The notes beneath the pieces were generated by a model. It had not been told where the DNA came from. It did not search any database and saw nothing but the letters and a program-made list of their open reading frames with translations. DNA of 64,000 bases from CAVYOD01 sp963770045. Its GTDB lineage: Bacteria; Acidobacteriota; Aminicenantia; Aminicenantales; CAVYOD01. The stretch is from contig CAVYOD010000027.1 in NCBI GenBank assembly GCA_963770045.1, positions 162,858 to 226,857 of the forward strand, read 5' to 3'. Within the stretch, counting starts at the first letter, position 1; each line of letters begins with the position of its first letter. Position numbers and translations under genes: made by a program. Of this stretch, positions 38,120 through 47,278 are shown in pieces.

Positions 38120-39402
38120 CAAGTTGTGGATCTTCGCCACTGGTCATAATATTTTTTCTCATATCTGCGCTGGGGGCCAATACGTCCATGGGGGAGGATC
38201 AGGGAAAGATTTCTGACATAGGGAAACTCAATTCAAAGAATGTTTCGCTTGTAGTTATTGATGTTCAGAATTACTTTATTCCGGGATATCCCGGAGCAAT
38301 CTCGGCTGCGATTCCTGGCCAGAACGAGGCTAAAAAGCTGGCAAACGTTCTCTCCCTCATAAAAGCAGCCAAGAAAAATGATATGAATACTTTCGTGACC
38401 TATGAAGGAAGTGATAAGGACATCATGGCGATGCCAGACGAAATGAAGAAAGAACTTCCGACAAACCGGTTCTCACAATTTATAAAAGCGTATTTCGACA
38501 TAACAAAGAAACCCGAGGTTAGTGCGGCACTGGAAAAAGCAGGGACAAAGAATATTGTTGTGTGCGGCGCCGAAACCGACGTATGCGTTTTGCAGTCAGT
38601 TACGGGCCTTATCAAAAAAGGTTACGTTGTTTATCTTGCAGAGGATGCGATCTATACAAGCACAACCCTGAATACACCCGCGTTGAAGAGAATGCAATTG
38701 GCAGGAGCAAACATCGTCGAAACGGCAGAGGTTATAAGGGCGATCGAGAATTCCGACAAACCCGCTATCGAAAACAAATTCAAAAAGATGAATGACATTC
38801 CTGATATTGACGTTAATAAGGTGGCAGTTGTCATTGTCAATTATGATGATGAGTCACTGGAGAATGTTTCTGATACGAAAAAAGAGCAAAAAAAGGAAAG
38901 AATAAAATACCTTAACCACTATGCCGAAGTCCTCGAAATACCGGTCTTTTATCTTTATGATGGCCGCGTTGAACAGGTAAAAAAGGATATGCACCTTCCC
39001 CTACAGGTCCAGTTCCTGAAAGCGGATAACTCATATCAGAAGTCCACCCTTGAACTTGCTGCTTCTCTCAAGAATAAGAAGATTTCGCAAGTCGTTATCG
39101 GTGGTATCGACAAGGATAAAAGCGTTCAATATTCTGCTGCAATTCTTATCAAGAAAGGTATAGAAGTCCATTTAATGGAAGATGTTTATTTTAAAAATGG
39201 AGGCGCCGCGGATCAGGGAGAACTTGATAGCCTTTATCATTCTGGTGTTGTGCCCTCGTCTTTTAAAATGCTCATATATGATGCCGCTGAAGGAATACAA
39301 TCGGTGCTAAGGAAAAGATGGCAAGAAATGTTTAAAGCAAAGCACGACAAAAAGGAAATCGTCTGGGTGGAAGAGCTGTCCTTCGTAAGAGATTCTCAAT
39401 AA
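38116..39402 (+). CDS. Tandem isochorismatase-fold hydrolase, exported
   Basis: A signal-peptide-like N-terminus leads to two isochorismatase-fold domains. The first keeps Asp of VVIDVQNYF and the nucleophile of VVCGAETDVCVLQS; the usual catalytic lysine before SxF is not evident (PTNRFSQF). The second domain (from VAVVIVNYDDES; core ISQVVIGGIDKDKSVQYSA) lacks the cysteine and looks inactive. Family members are nicotinamidase- or ureidoacrylate-type amidases that release ammonia. The ATG overlaps the M28 stop (ATGA). The base composition is visibly more AT-rich than upstream, suggesting transfer together with the next gene. Confidence 0.78.
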   Translation: MTSCGSSPLVIIFFLISALGANTSMGEDQGKISDIGKLNSKNVSLVVIDVQNYFIPGYPGAISAAIPGQNEAKKLANVLSLIKAAKKNDMNTFVTYEGSDKDIMAMPDEMKKELPTNRFSQFIKAYFDITKKPEVSAALEKAGTKNIVVCGAETDVCVLQSVTGLIKKGYVVYLAEDAIYTSTTLNTPALKRMQLAGANIVETAEVIRAIENSDKPAIENKFKKMNDIPDIDVNKVAVVIVNYDDESLENVSDTKKEQKKERIKYLNHYAEVLEIPVFYLYDGRVEQVKKDMHLPLQVQFLKADNSYQKSTLELAASLKNKKISQVVIGGIDKDKSVQYSAAILIKKGIEVHLMEDVYFKNGGAADQGELDSLYHSGVVPSSFKMLIYDAAEGIQSVLRKRWQEMFKAKHDKKEIVWVEELSFVRDSQ

Positions 39403-39485
39403 GTGTTCGTGGCATGATTGGATTTCCGGCGCTTTTGAGCGTCCCTGCGGTTTTTTGACCCTTCAAGAGTGATTCCCGACGGTCC

Positions 39486-40610
39486 TTGACATCTCATCGA
39501 GCCGTAACCTATACTCCCCGACCATGGTTGGATTGGATCATCGAGGCCAAAATCCGTCTGCGGCCGGAAAAATACGGCCGATCCGCAGTAACAGCAACGT
39601 ATCTTCTAGTGAGCGCGGCAATACCTCTTTATTTTCTGCTCAGTAGTCATGGCATATTCGGCCCATCAAAATCAGCAGATATAGAAAAACTTATCTTAGC
39701 GGAATTCGCCGCGGCAAGCCTTTTAATATGTGCCGGCGCCGTGCTGGGAAGATTAAAAATGATTCAGTATCTCGTATTAGGCGTATTTTTTGTACTGTGC
39801 TACATGCTGAACGAATGGATAGTTTTGGGCGGCGGCCTTGGGTTGCTTAAAAGCGGTTTTGTGGATACAGGCGGTTCGATAGTAATTCATTCTTTTGGCG
39901 CGATTTTCGGACTTGGCATTATCATAACGATGACAACTAGAAAAGAACTCGATGAGCCGATAGAATCCGATGCTGCCAGCGATCGTTTTTCAATGATTGG
40001 AAGTATGGTTTTATGGTTGTTCTGGCCGAGTTTCTGCGCGGCTCTTGTATCGCCCGAGCAAATTCCGCATACCGCGGTTAATGTTGTTTTGGCTCTTTGC
40101 GGTGCCACAATAGCAACCTATTTTTCCTTTATATTTTTCAGAAAAGGCAAGATTTCCATCACAGATGTTGCCAACGCATCTTTGGCCGGCGGCGTGGCAA
40201 TCGGTTCTACCTGCGCCCATGCCGGTCATCCGACCGCGTTTGCCATCGGAATATTAAGCGGTGTGCTTTCTGTATTTGGTTTTGCCGTTATCCAGAGCAA
40301 GCTCCAGAAATTACTAAAAAGCGTAGATACATGCGGCGTTCTTAACTTGCACGGCTGGCCGGGATTAATGGGCGGCATCGCGGCGGTATTTGTTATAAAG
40401 GGCATTGACAAGTCCATACAGCTCAAAGGTATTGGAATATCAATCTTCATAGCACTAGTTGCAGGTTATATAACAGGAAAAATACATTATCGGTTTTCGG
40501 CAGAAGAAACAGGTCTTATCTTGACTCTGAGGAATTTGCCGACGCAGAGGGATAAATGCTGGGAAATAGCCACGGAGGCATTAAGGACCTCATCCCTTAA
40601 AAATGTATAA
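39486..40610 (+). CDS. Rh-type ammonium/CO2 channel protein, N-terminally short
   Basis: The protein shows Rh-branch marks of the Amt/Rh family: LAEFAAASLLICAGAVLGRLKMIQ, then DTGGSIVIHSFGAIFGL with the first pore histidine, LAGGVAIGSTCAHAGHPTA, and CGVLNLHGWPGLMGG with the second. The N-terminus starts at the equivalent of the end of helix 1 (RLRPEKYGRSAVTATYLLVS), so helix 1 seems missing, and only a TTG start is available. It would conduct ammonia across the inner membrane. It shares its AT-rich composition with the amidase-like gene upstream, 83 bases away. Confidence 0.78.
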   Translation: MTSHRAVTYTPRPWLDWIIEAKIRLRPEKYGRSAVTATYLLVSAAIPLYFLLSSHGIFGPSKSADIEKLILAEFAAASLLICAGAVLGRLKMIQYLVLGVFFVLCYMLNEWIVLGGGLGLLKSGFVDTGGSIVIHSFGAIFGLGIIITMTTRKELDEPIESDAASDRFSMIGSMVLWLFWPSFCAALVSPEQIPHTAVNVVLALCGATIATYFSFIFFRKGKISITDVANASLAGGVAIGSTCAHAGHPTAFAIGILSGVLSVFGFAVIQSKLQKLLKSVDTCGVLNLHGWPGLMGGIAAVFVIKGIDKSIQLKGIGISIFIALVAGYITGKIHYRFSAEETGLILTLRNLPTQRDKCWEIATEALRTSSLKNV

Positions 40611-40753
40611 CCGATAATGTGAGTTTTCTGCTAAAAAATCTATACACACGGTCTGGACCAGCATCCGGGGGGCAGGTCAGGGAAGACCCACCATGAACAC
40701 TCCGCGAAGGAGTTTGGCTCGAGCGTAGCCGATCATGATCAGTTCCACCGCTC

Positions 40754-40783
40754 TTGACTTGGATCCCCAGCCGGGCATATCAT
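40754..40783 (+). promoter_or_regulatory. Candidate promoter sharing a motif with the M28 promoter
   Basis: TTGACT (40754-40759), 18-base spacer, TATCAT (40778-40783). The spacer end CAGCCGGGCATAT nearly equals the one at 36376-36405. It lies about 95 bases ahead of the ATG at 40877. The rest of 40611-40876 shows no gene. Confidence 0.5.
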
Positions 40784-40876
40784 TATTTTGTAATGGGGGA
40801 TATCGGTTCCTTGTTTACGGGAGGGAAAGCCACTCCGCGCAGAAAAGCAAATTCTCATGCTTGAAAGGGGATAGGT

Positions 40877-41374
40877 ATGACAAGGATAGTGACCCATGGC
40901 GCGCTGATGTGCCTCGTACTCTCAGGTCTCCTGGTGTTTAGCAGTTCAATGAACGCACGGTCCGGCACTGCGGGGCCCGACGCGTGCAACCTCCTGAAGG
41001 TCAGCGACGTAACGCCCCTGCTCGGCGGGACACCGCTGCCCGAGGCCAGTCCAGGAGGGCAGGTGTGTTCCTGGAAGGGGGCAGACCCGAAGCGCAAGCT
41101 GATGGTAATCACCTACAAGGCCGAGGGGCCAGCGGCTGAGGCGGCCTTCGGGGGCGCTCGCCGGGGTGCTCAGGCGGACGCCGAAGCGAAGGTGAGCGAC
41201 GAGACCGGCATCGGGGACCAGGCGTTTTCCGCCCAGGTATCATTTGGGGCGATCTTTGTGGTGCTCAAGAAGGGTCGGTTGCTGCAACTGCAATACTGGA
41301 CGGGGGACAGAGGGACGAGCCAAGACATCGAAGCGCTGCGACCCGTCGCAATGAAGGCGGTCGCCGCCTTCTGA
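40877..41374 (+). CDS. Small secreted protein, DUF3558-like
   Basis: A signal peptide (ALMCLVLSGLLVFSSSMNA) precedes a domain opening DACNLLKVSDVTPLLGG and containing GQVCSWKGAD and ETGIGDQAFSAQ, the pattern of small DUF3558-like exported proteins with a Cys pair. A GAAAGGGG box lies ahead of the ATG. It is a single gene with its own promoter candidate. No enzymatic motif is visible and the function is unknown. Confidence 0.75.
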   Translation: MTRIVTHGALMCLVLSGLLVFSSSMNARSGTAGPDACNLLKVSDVTPLLGGTPLPEASPGGQVCSWKGADPKRKLMVITYKAEGPAAEAAFGGARRGAQADAEAKVSDETGIGDQAFSAQVSFGAIFVVLKKGRLLQLQYWTGDRGTSQDIEALRPVAMKAVAAF

Positions 41375-41605
41375 GCAGTCCTGCGCCGTCTGTGGGTTAC
41401 GGCCGCTCTTCATGAGCGCGATCCCGTAGTCTGCGAAGACCACCTCGTAATGCCGGCCGGGTCGAGCTGGCGGACGGTGTCACTTTCTTTACCTTCCGGA
41501 CCGATATCAGCACCGGTTGACATTGGTTCGTCCGAAGGCTAGCTGATACCCCGCCATAGCCGTCCTGGTCATATCCCCGAAATAAGAGCTTCCCCCCATC
41601 CCCCT

Positions 41606-42628
41606 TTAACCCATCATCGCCTCAAGGATCTTGAGCGACGGGATGTTGCTGAAGATGATCTTGAGGATGGCCAGGATGGGAACGGCCAGGATCATGCCCG
41701 GGATCCCCCAGAGCCAGACTCCGAAGAACAGGGAGAAAAAGACGAGGAGCGGGCTCAGGCCCAAGCCCTTTCCCATGAGGCGGGGTTCGACGAAGTTCCC
41801 CAGTAGGATATTGATGGCCATCAGGAGGACTAGGATCCCCACGACCGGGCCGAGATTGCCGAAGAAGAACGTGGCCAGCAGGACAGGTAGGGCCGTGGCG
41901 ATGATGGACCCAAGCGTTGGGATGTAGTTGAGGAGGAAGGCCAGGACGCCGAAGACAATGGCGAAAGGAAGATGGAACAGGGCGAGGATGACGGTCGTCA
42001 GGGCTCCCGTGGTGATGCACATGAGGGTCTTGACGGCTAGGTACCTCTGGACCTGGTGGTTGATCTTGCGCATCGCCGCCGACACCGTCGAGGCCTGGTC
42101 CGGCGAAACGGCCTGGACGATCTTCTTTTCCATCCGGCCGCGCCCGCCGAGGATGAAGATCATGAAGATGAAAACGAGAAGGAGCTCGGACATGAAGGAG
42201 AGGAATGGGCCGAGCATGGATAGGATGAAGCCCCCGATCTTCTCCCCGTTCAGGTTGTTGATCCAGCTCAAGGCCTCGGCCTTCAGCCGCGGGTTGTGGA
42301 TGGTTTGGTCCACCCTGTCCAGGAACGATTTCAGGATCTCGTTGTTCGAGGGAAGCTCCGACGCGAACTGCTTGCCGCTCGAGTAGAACAGGGCCCCCAC
42401 GAGATAGAGGACGATGAACGTCAGGAGCAGGATGGCGATCATGGCGACGGATCTTGGGATCTTCCGGCGGACCAGGAAATCGAGGGCGGGCGTCAAAGCG
42501 AAAGACAAGAAGAGGGCTAAGCAGAACGGGACAAGGGCCGGCTTGGCCAGCCTCAGGAAGACCCCGAGGAGAAAGACGACGATGACGGCGACTCCGATCT
42601 TGAGAGACCTATCCTTGTTCACGGGCAT
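41606..42628 (-). CDS. AI-2E family (PerM) permease
   Basis: An eight-helix AI-2E family transporter: LRLAKPALVPFCLALFLSFAL at helix 1-2, a long soluble loop (residues about 80-155), then VFGVLAFLLNYIPTLGSIIAT and LGNFVEPRLMGKGLGLSPL, the family signature. Members export autoinducer-2 or act as sodium/proton antiporters; the role here is open. GGGAGG abuts the ATG at 42628, so the GTG at 42622, six bases further on, is a likely alternative start. An in-frame upstream extension to 42853 overlaps another reading frame and has no family support. Confidence 0.88.
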   Translation of the reverse strand: MPVNKDRSLKIGVAVIVVFLLGVFLRLAKPALVPFCLALFLSFALTPALDFLVRRKIPRSVAMIAILLLTFIVLYLVGALFYSSGKQFASELPSNNEILKSFLDRVDQTIHNPRLKAEALSWINNLNGEKIGGFILSMLGPFLSFMSELLLVFIFMIFILGGRGRMEKKIVQAVSPDQASTVSAAMRKINHQVQRYLAVKTLMCITTGALTTVILALFHLPFAIVFGVLAFLLNYIPTLGSIIATALPVLLATFFFGNLGPVVGILVLLMAINILLGNFVEPRLMGKGLGLSPLLVFFSLFFGVWLWGIPGMILAVPILAILKIIFSNIPSLKILEAMMG

Positions 42629-42881
42629 CCTCCCGCCCCTCATCATATCCAAAACGGTCAGAAAAGAAAACGAGGCAGACCCGGCGGCCGGGGTCAGCGC
42701 CGCGGCGCACAACCGCAAAGGTAAATGAGCCATCGGTCCGGGTAACCGGCATGGACTTCGTTTTGCTTTTTCCGGCGGCTTCGGTCTTGGTTGGAGATGG
42801 CCGCTTTGCCGCAAAGACGAATGCCGCGACAAGGAGTACCACCAGGACAACAAGAAAGTAGAGTTTTTTCATATTTATCAC
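42609..42881 (-). CDS. Possible small exported protein
   Basis: A 90-codon frame starts with a clear signal sequence (MKKLYFLVVLVVLLVAAFVFA, ATG at 42872), then a basic, Thr/Lys-rich stretch and DGSFTFAVVRR. It overlaps the start of the permease gene by about 20 bases and the IS3 remnant at its other end. The signal peptide is convincing, but the C-terminal third looks like non-coding sequence, so the frame may be truncated. Confidence 0.35.
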   Translation of the reverse strand: MINMKKLYFLVVLVVLLVAAFVFAAKRPSPTKTEAAGKSKTKSMPVTRTDGSFTFAVVRRGADPGRRVCLVFFSDRFGYDEGREDAREQG

Positions 42882-42889
42882 GCGGCTTA

Positions 42890-43095
42890 CGGCCTAAGGA
42901 ACTATGCGGTCTGGACCGATTGTGTTCCCTTCGCCAGTCCTCGACAAGTACCTTTGCCTCCATCAAGGCAGCCAAGATCTCCCGATTGAGAAGCTCATCC
43001 CGAAGCTTCCCGAGATAAGACTCAACATAGCCATTTTCCAAAGGGCTTCCGACAGGGGCATCGGATTTCCCCTCCGCAGTATTATCAATTATCTC
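42890..43095 (-). pseudogene. IS3-family transposase C-terminal remnant
   Basis: The frame LEIIDNTAEGKSDAPVGSPL then ENGYVESYLGKLRDELLN and REHNRSRPHSSLG is the last catalytic part of an IS3 OrfB (the ENGYxES motif contains the DDE glutamate). The rest of the element is missing and it has no start. It differs from the IS3 copy at 61.7-63.0 kb. Bases 43096-43307 show nothing recognisable. Confidence 0.8.
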
Positions 43096-43307
43096 AAGTT
43101 AGTCACCGTTTGAACGGTGGCATTTAGGATAGTTTTGCAGTCGCCGTGTTCAGATAGAATTTGAGGCGATTAATGTCCGAGTGCGGACTGGACTCAAAAT
43201 CCAGTGCTTGGCGACAATAGTCTCTTCGAGCCGTATTTGATAGGCGGGAAGGAACGACATAGATACCGATAAAAAACATCGCCTTCGGGATAAATAATAT
43301 TCCAGCT

Positions 43308-44141
43308 CTATTTATGTTTTTCCATTTCAAAGCCGAGAGCCTGAGAAATGGTGAGGGCCGTCTCCTGAAGAGGAACAAGAAGCTCTTTCTTAAGACGTTG
43401 CAGTGAATAAAGCCTTGAACTGACGGCTATGTTAACGGCTCCCACGACTTTTCCTCCCCGTTCCCTTACCGGGAAGGCGATGGACCTTAGACCGGGTATC
43501 AATTCTTCATTGTTTAGGGCGTAATCGTTTTTCCTGACTTCCTCCAGTATCATCAGCAGCTTCTGTCCTTCTTTCTCCCAGTAAGGAGTTGCTTCCGGAA
43601 TATTTCCCAGGTATTGCAGATATTGGTTGATCCAGTCTTTGGTTTGAAAGGCAGCCAAAACTCTTCCCATAGCCGTGTTGAAAAGATCGAGGCTTGAGCC
43701 GACATGCAGGTTGATGTTTAGGATTTGGTGTGTTTTTATTCGCTCTATATAAATCAATTTCCAGCCTTCGAGAACGGCGAGATTGACCGTTTCATCTGTT
43801 CGTTGAGAGAGCTTTAAGAGATACGGCTGGGCAACTTCCCTCAATTCAAGGCTGGAAATCGCAGCAAATCCAAGTCTCAAGACTCTAGGGCCTAGAGTAA
43901 ATTTTTTTTCATTGGTTAAGGGAATGATGTAGCCGAGAGCGCGGAGAGTATGGACGAGTCTGAAAACGGTGCTTTTGGAGAGCTTGGTTTTCTCTGCAAT
44001 TTCTGTTATCCCCATGCGGGGAGAAACCGGATCAAAAGCTTCAAGAATGGAGAGTCCCCTGTGGAGCGCCGAGATAAAACTCCGATCTTTCATATCGAGT
44101 TTTGATATAGGAGAAGTTAGCTGTGCAGCATTATGTTTCAC
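43308..44141 (-). CDS. IclR family transcriptional regulator
   Basis: An N-terminal winged helix-turn-helix (ALHRGLSILEAFD, MGITEIAEKTKLSKSTVFRLVHTLRALGYI) precedes an IclR effector domain (RTDETVNLAVLEGWKLIYIERI, GRVLAAF, SIAFPVRERGGKVVGAVNIAVSS). IclR proteins sense small carboxylates or aromatic acids and often control adjacent, divergent catabolic genes. It faces away from the TonB receptor gene across a 298-base intergenic region with a perfect palindrome. The length of 277 residues is slightly above the family norm. Confidence 0.92.
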   Translation of the reverse strand: MKHNAAQLTSPISKLDMKDRSFISALHRGLSILEAFDPVSPRMGITEIAEKTKLSKSTVFRLVHTLRALGYIIPLTNEKKFTLGPRVLRLGFAAISSLELREVAQPYLLKLSQRTDETVNLAVLEGWKLIYIERIKTHQILNINLHVGSSLDLFNTAMGRVLAAFQTKDWINQYLQYLGNIPEATPYWEKEGQKLLMILEEVRKNDYALNNEELIPGLRSIAFPVRERGGKVVGAVNIAVSSRLYSLQRLKKELLVPLQETALTISQALGFEMEKHK

Positions 44142-44181
44142 AGAACGAAATTATTATCAAAACCACAGTTTGTCAAGAGCT

Positions 44182-44193
44182 TGAACTAGTTCA
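44182..44193. promoter_or_regulatory. Palindrome TGAACTAGTTCA, candidate IclR operator
   Basis: A perfect 12-base palindrome 41 bases upstream of the iclR-like start. IclR proteins bind short palindromes of this kind, so autoregulation and control of the divergent TonB gene are plausible. Not proven. Confidence 0.4.
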
Positions 44194-44334
44194 GAGAGCT
44201 TCTGAACAGGTTAATTGAGTCTTTGAAGTTGCTCCATTTTTGTCGATTCCAGATTGTTTTTCTTGTATCTTTAAAAAAAAGCGGTTAACGAATTCTTTGG
44301 GTTCTAGATGGTTTCAGAATTATTGAAAAGCCGC

Positions 44335-44362
44335 TTGACAAAAGCAAATCTTCGTCTATTAT
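44335..44362 (+). promoter_or_regulatory. Strong promoter of the TonB receptor gene
   Basis: Perfect TTGACA (44335-44340), 16-base spacer, TATTAT (44357-44362), about 78 bases ahead of the ATG at 44440. The best -35/-10 pair in the window alongside that of the M28 gene. Confidence 0.6.
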
Positions 44363-44439
44363 TAAAGGCAAATGAAGGGAAGTAAAATCATGTTTCGCGT
44401 AGCGGAACAAAAACTTTGTTTCAACGGGAGGGCTAACTC

Positions 44440-47139
44440 ATGAGAAAAGACCGCATTTTCATATTTGTATTGGCTATCAGCGCGGTACTCTTTATGGTCA
44501 CTCCCAGTCCTGCCCAGATCAAGAACGGCGCCATAAATGGGACTGTCAAAGACGAGACGGGAGAACCATTGCCCGGAGTTACCGTTGAATTGAAGGGCAC
44601 GGCCCTTATGGGCATAAGAACTGCGATCACCGATTCTGGAGGATCTTTTAGATTTCCCGCTCTTCCTATAGGGAAGGGCTATGAGCTTTCTTTTTCTTTG
44701 AAGGGATTTCAATCTCTCATAAGGAAAGAACTCCAGATCGGTATCGGAGCAACTCTAGTTTTTGAAATTGTCTTGAAACCGTCTACGATTGAGAAAGAAG
44801 TCAATGTCATAGCCGAAGCCCCTCTTGTTGATACAGTGAAATCAAGCTTCTCTTCGAATTTAGATTCTGATTTTCTTGAAAGCTTACCTACGGGACGGGG
44901 AATGCATGATATGATTTCAATATCACCTGGAATATCCGCTCCCGAGCAGGGGCTTACCCGGGTGAGTTCATTCGGTTCACTTGTCAAGGATAACGCCTAC
45001 TACCTGAACGGTACCGATATCTCTGCTCCTTCCACCGGCGCGGCCTGGTTGGCGCCCCAACTTGAACTCACAGCGGAACTGCAGGTCACGGGGATAGGGG
45101 CCCCCGCTGAGTATGGCAATTTTCAAGGCGCAGTCATCAATGTGGTCAGCAAATCGGGTTCTAATACGTTTCACGGTTCGGCAGAAGTTTTTTTGAGAAG
45201 TCAAAGCCTCACCGCCAGCAACACGCCCAATGAGAACTGGCCGTATCACATTTCTCACTGGCACGATGTTTATTTTACTTTGGGTGGGCCTCTCATTAAG
45301 GATAAGTTATGGTTCTTTGTTTTAGCCAACCATACTCGGCAACAGTCCTCTGGTGTTGGTGCCGACCCCGCTTATCCCGCAAAGTACGAACTCAGTCCCG
45401 TGCTCGATCTCAGAATGGACTACCAGCTTAACTCAAGGAACAAGTTTTCCCTCTACTTGCATTATAATCGATACCAATGGGGGAACTCACCGACCCTCTA
45501 TCACCCCTATGAAACGATCAGCGCGGAAAGGGATTGGGTTTTTTCTCCGAACGCAGAGTGGCTTTTCACGCTGAACAACAAAACCTACTTTGAGCTCAAA
45601 TATGCCTCCTGGTTCTCCTATCTCTGGTATGATCCCCTCAGCGGAGATTTGAACACGCCAGGCCATATCGACTGGGGGACCGGCTATTGGTCAAAAAATA
45701 ACCCTGAAGCTTATTACCACTGGTGGACGAACAGAATTCAAGTTAACGCCGCAGTCTCACACTTTGCCGAAGGTTTTATAAAAGGAGATCATGATTTCAA
45801 GTTCGGAGTTCAATTCAACAGAGGCTACTCCGACATTATCGAGGGCTACTGGGGCGGAGCGGCGTATATCGATTGGATGGGGTATCCCTATATGGCCTAT
45901 GTTTGGAATCCCGAACACATTGGGGGTATCGTCCATCAACTCGGCGCGTTTGTCGACGATAGCTGGAGATTATCGAAACGGCTGACCTTGAATCTGGGAC
46001 TTCGTTTCGATTATAGCAAAGGTTCCATACCCGCTTTCGATCAATTGGATATCAATAGAAATCCCACCGGGACGGTGATTCCAGGCATCAATAACATAGG
46101 CAATTGGAAGACATTCTCGCCTCGAATCGGTCTCAATTATCAGTTGACTCCTGACATGAAAACAGTCCTTCGGGCGACTTACGGCCGATATTCCGGCGGC
46201 TTGGTGGTCAATGACTTCTATCTTGCGACTCCGGCCCGCTCAAAGTGGTATATGTACGGATACGACTGGGGAACGGGCAAATATGACCTGCTTTGGTATC
46301 TCTATGACCCATTAAAACAAACAGGGCTTGATTCGAACCTGAAACGTCCCTATACTGATCAATTCTCTGTCGCACTTGAGCGGGAGATCTTTCAAAATTT
46401 CTCCTTATCCGCCACCCTTGTTTACAAGAACAGCGTCAATATCATCGCTCGAACAAACACTGCTGCCCAGTATCAAGAAGTTCCCTTCTTCGATGCCTAT
46501 GGAAATCAGACAATCACAGTCTATAATCAGGTGTTGCCGATTCAAAATTTCTATCAGATTACGAATCCCGGCGATAAAATGACCTACAGGGGCCTGATGT
46601 TGGTCGCGAACAAGCGCTTCGCGAACAATTTCCAGTTTTATTTTTCATTCACCTGGTCGAAGACCTGGTTAAAGCCCAAAGGATACCTGGATAAAAACTC
46701 CCTCATCAATGCCGAGGGGCCGCCGGGATATGCCAATTGGGCGGGTGCCCTTGATCGAAGGTGGATGCTCAAATTTGCCGGAACTTATAGCGCTCCCTTC
46801 GGGATCGTTCTGGGGACCAATCTGACCTACCAACAGGGATTGCCCTGGGAGAGGACGGTTCTTGTGTCGGGTCTTCATCAAGGTCCAAAATTTATAAATG
46901 CTGAGCCGCGCGGAAGCCGGCGATTCCCCAACGAACTCTATCTGGATCTGAAGGTCGAGAAAGATGTCAGGGTGTGGTCAAGGGTCAAGACCAAAATCAG
47001 CTTTGATATTTTCAATCTCTTCAATGAGAATACCAATCTCCAATACGTCAGTACGCAAGCGGCAAGCCCGAACTTTATGGTGCCGACGGGAATTGTTCTC
47101 CCCAGAATGGCCATGTTTGGCTTCCGGGTAGTTTTCTAA
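44440..47139 (+). CDS. TonB-dependent receptor, Oar-like, with carboxypeptidase-regulatory domain
   Basis: The signal peptide is followed by a carboxypeptidase-regulatory-like domain (GAINGTVKDETGEPLPGVTV), a plug domain (NAYYLNGTDISAPSTG, GAVINVVSKSGSNTFHGSAE) and a 22-strand-type barrel ending in FGFRVVF with a terminal aromatic residue. It is an outer-membrane importer of bulky substrates of the SusC/Oar class, energised by TonB. The ATG has GGGAGG upstream. It lies just behind a strong promoter and divergent from an IclR gene, at the head of the catabolic region. No SusD partner is visible. Confidence 0.9.
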   Translation: MRKDRIFIFVLAISAVLFMVTPSPAQIKNGAINGTVKDETGEPLPGVTVELKGTALMGIRTAITDSGGSFRFPALPIGKGYELSFSLKGFQSLIRKELQIGIGATLVFEIVLKPSTIEKEVNVIAEAPLVDTVKSSFSSNLDSDFLESLPTGRGMHDMISISPGISAPEQGLTRVSSFGSLVKDNAYYLNGTDISAPSTGAAWLAPQLELTAELQVTGIGAPAEYGNFQGAVINVVSKSGSNTFHGSAEVFLRSQSLTASNTPNENWPYHISHWHDVYFTLGGPLIKDKLWFFVLANHTRQQSSGVGADPAYPAKYELSPVLDLRMDYQLNSRNKFSLYLHYNRYQWGNSPTLYHPYETISAERDWVFSPNAEWLFTLNNKTYFELKYASWFSYLWYDPLSGDLNTPGHIDWGTGYWSKNNPEAYYHWWTNRIQVNAAVSHFAEGFIKGDHDFKFGVQFNRGYSDIIEGYWGGAAYIDWMGYPYMAYVWNPEHIGGIVHQLGAFVDDSWRLSKRLTLNLGLRFDYSKGSIPAFDQLDINRNPTGTVIPGINNIGNWKTFSPRIGLNYQLTPDMKTVLRATYGRYSGGLVVNDFYLATPARSKWYMYGYDWGTGKYDLLWYLYDPLKQTGLDSNLKRPYTDQFSVALEREIFQNFSLSATLVYKNSVNIIARTNTAAQYQEVPFFDAYGNQTITVYNQVLPIQNFYQITNPGDKMTYRGLMLVANKRFANNFQFYFSFTWSKTWLKPKGYLDKNSLINAEGPPGYANWAGALDRRWMLKFAGTYSAPFGIVLGTNLTYQQGLPWERTVLVSGLHQGPKFINAEPRGSRRFPNELYLDLKVEKDVRVWSRVKTKISFDIFNLFNENTNLQYVSTQAASPNFMVPTGIVLPRMAMFGFRVVF

Positions 47140-47278
47140 AAAAGAAAACTGATTTTCTGACAACGAGAGGCGCGAGCTCAACGCATTCCCCCCGGTCCAA
47201 TGAATCCGTACGTTTTCAAGAACATTTGCGGCATGTGAAATTTTCTGGATAAAGGGAAATCGGATAAGGAGCAAAGAA

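Noticed and set aside
43124..43378. 84-codon minus-strand frame near the IclR gene end
   Set aside because: Overlaps the IclR C-terminus, no motif, probably chance.
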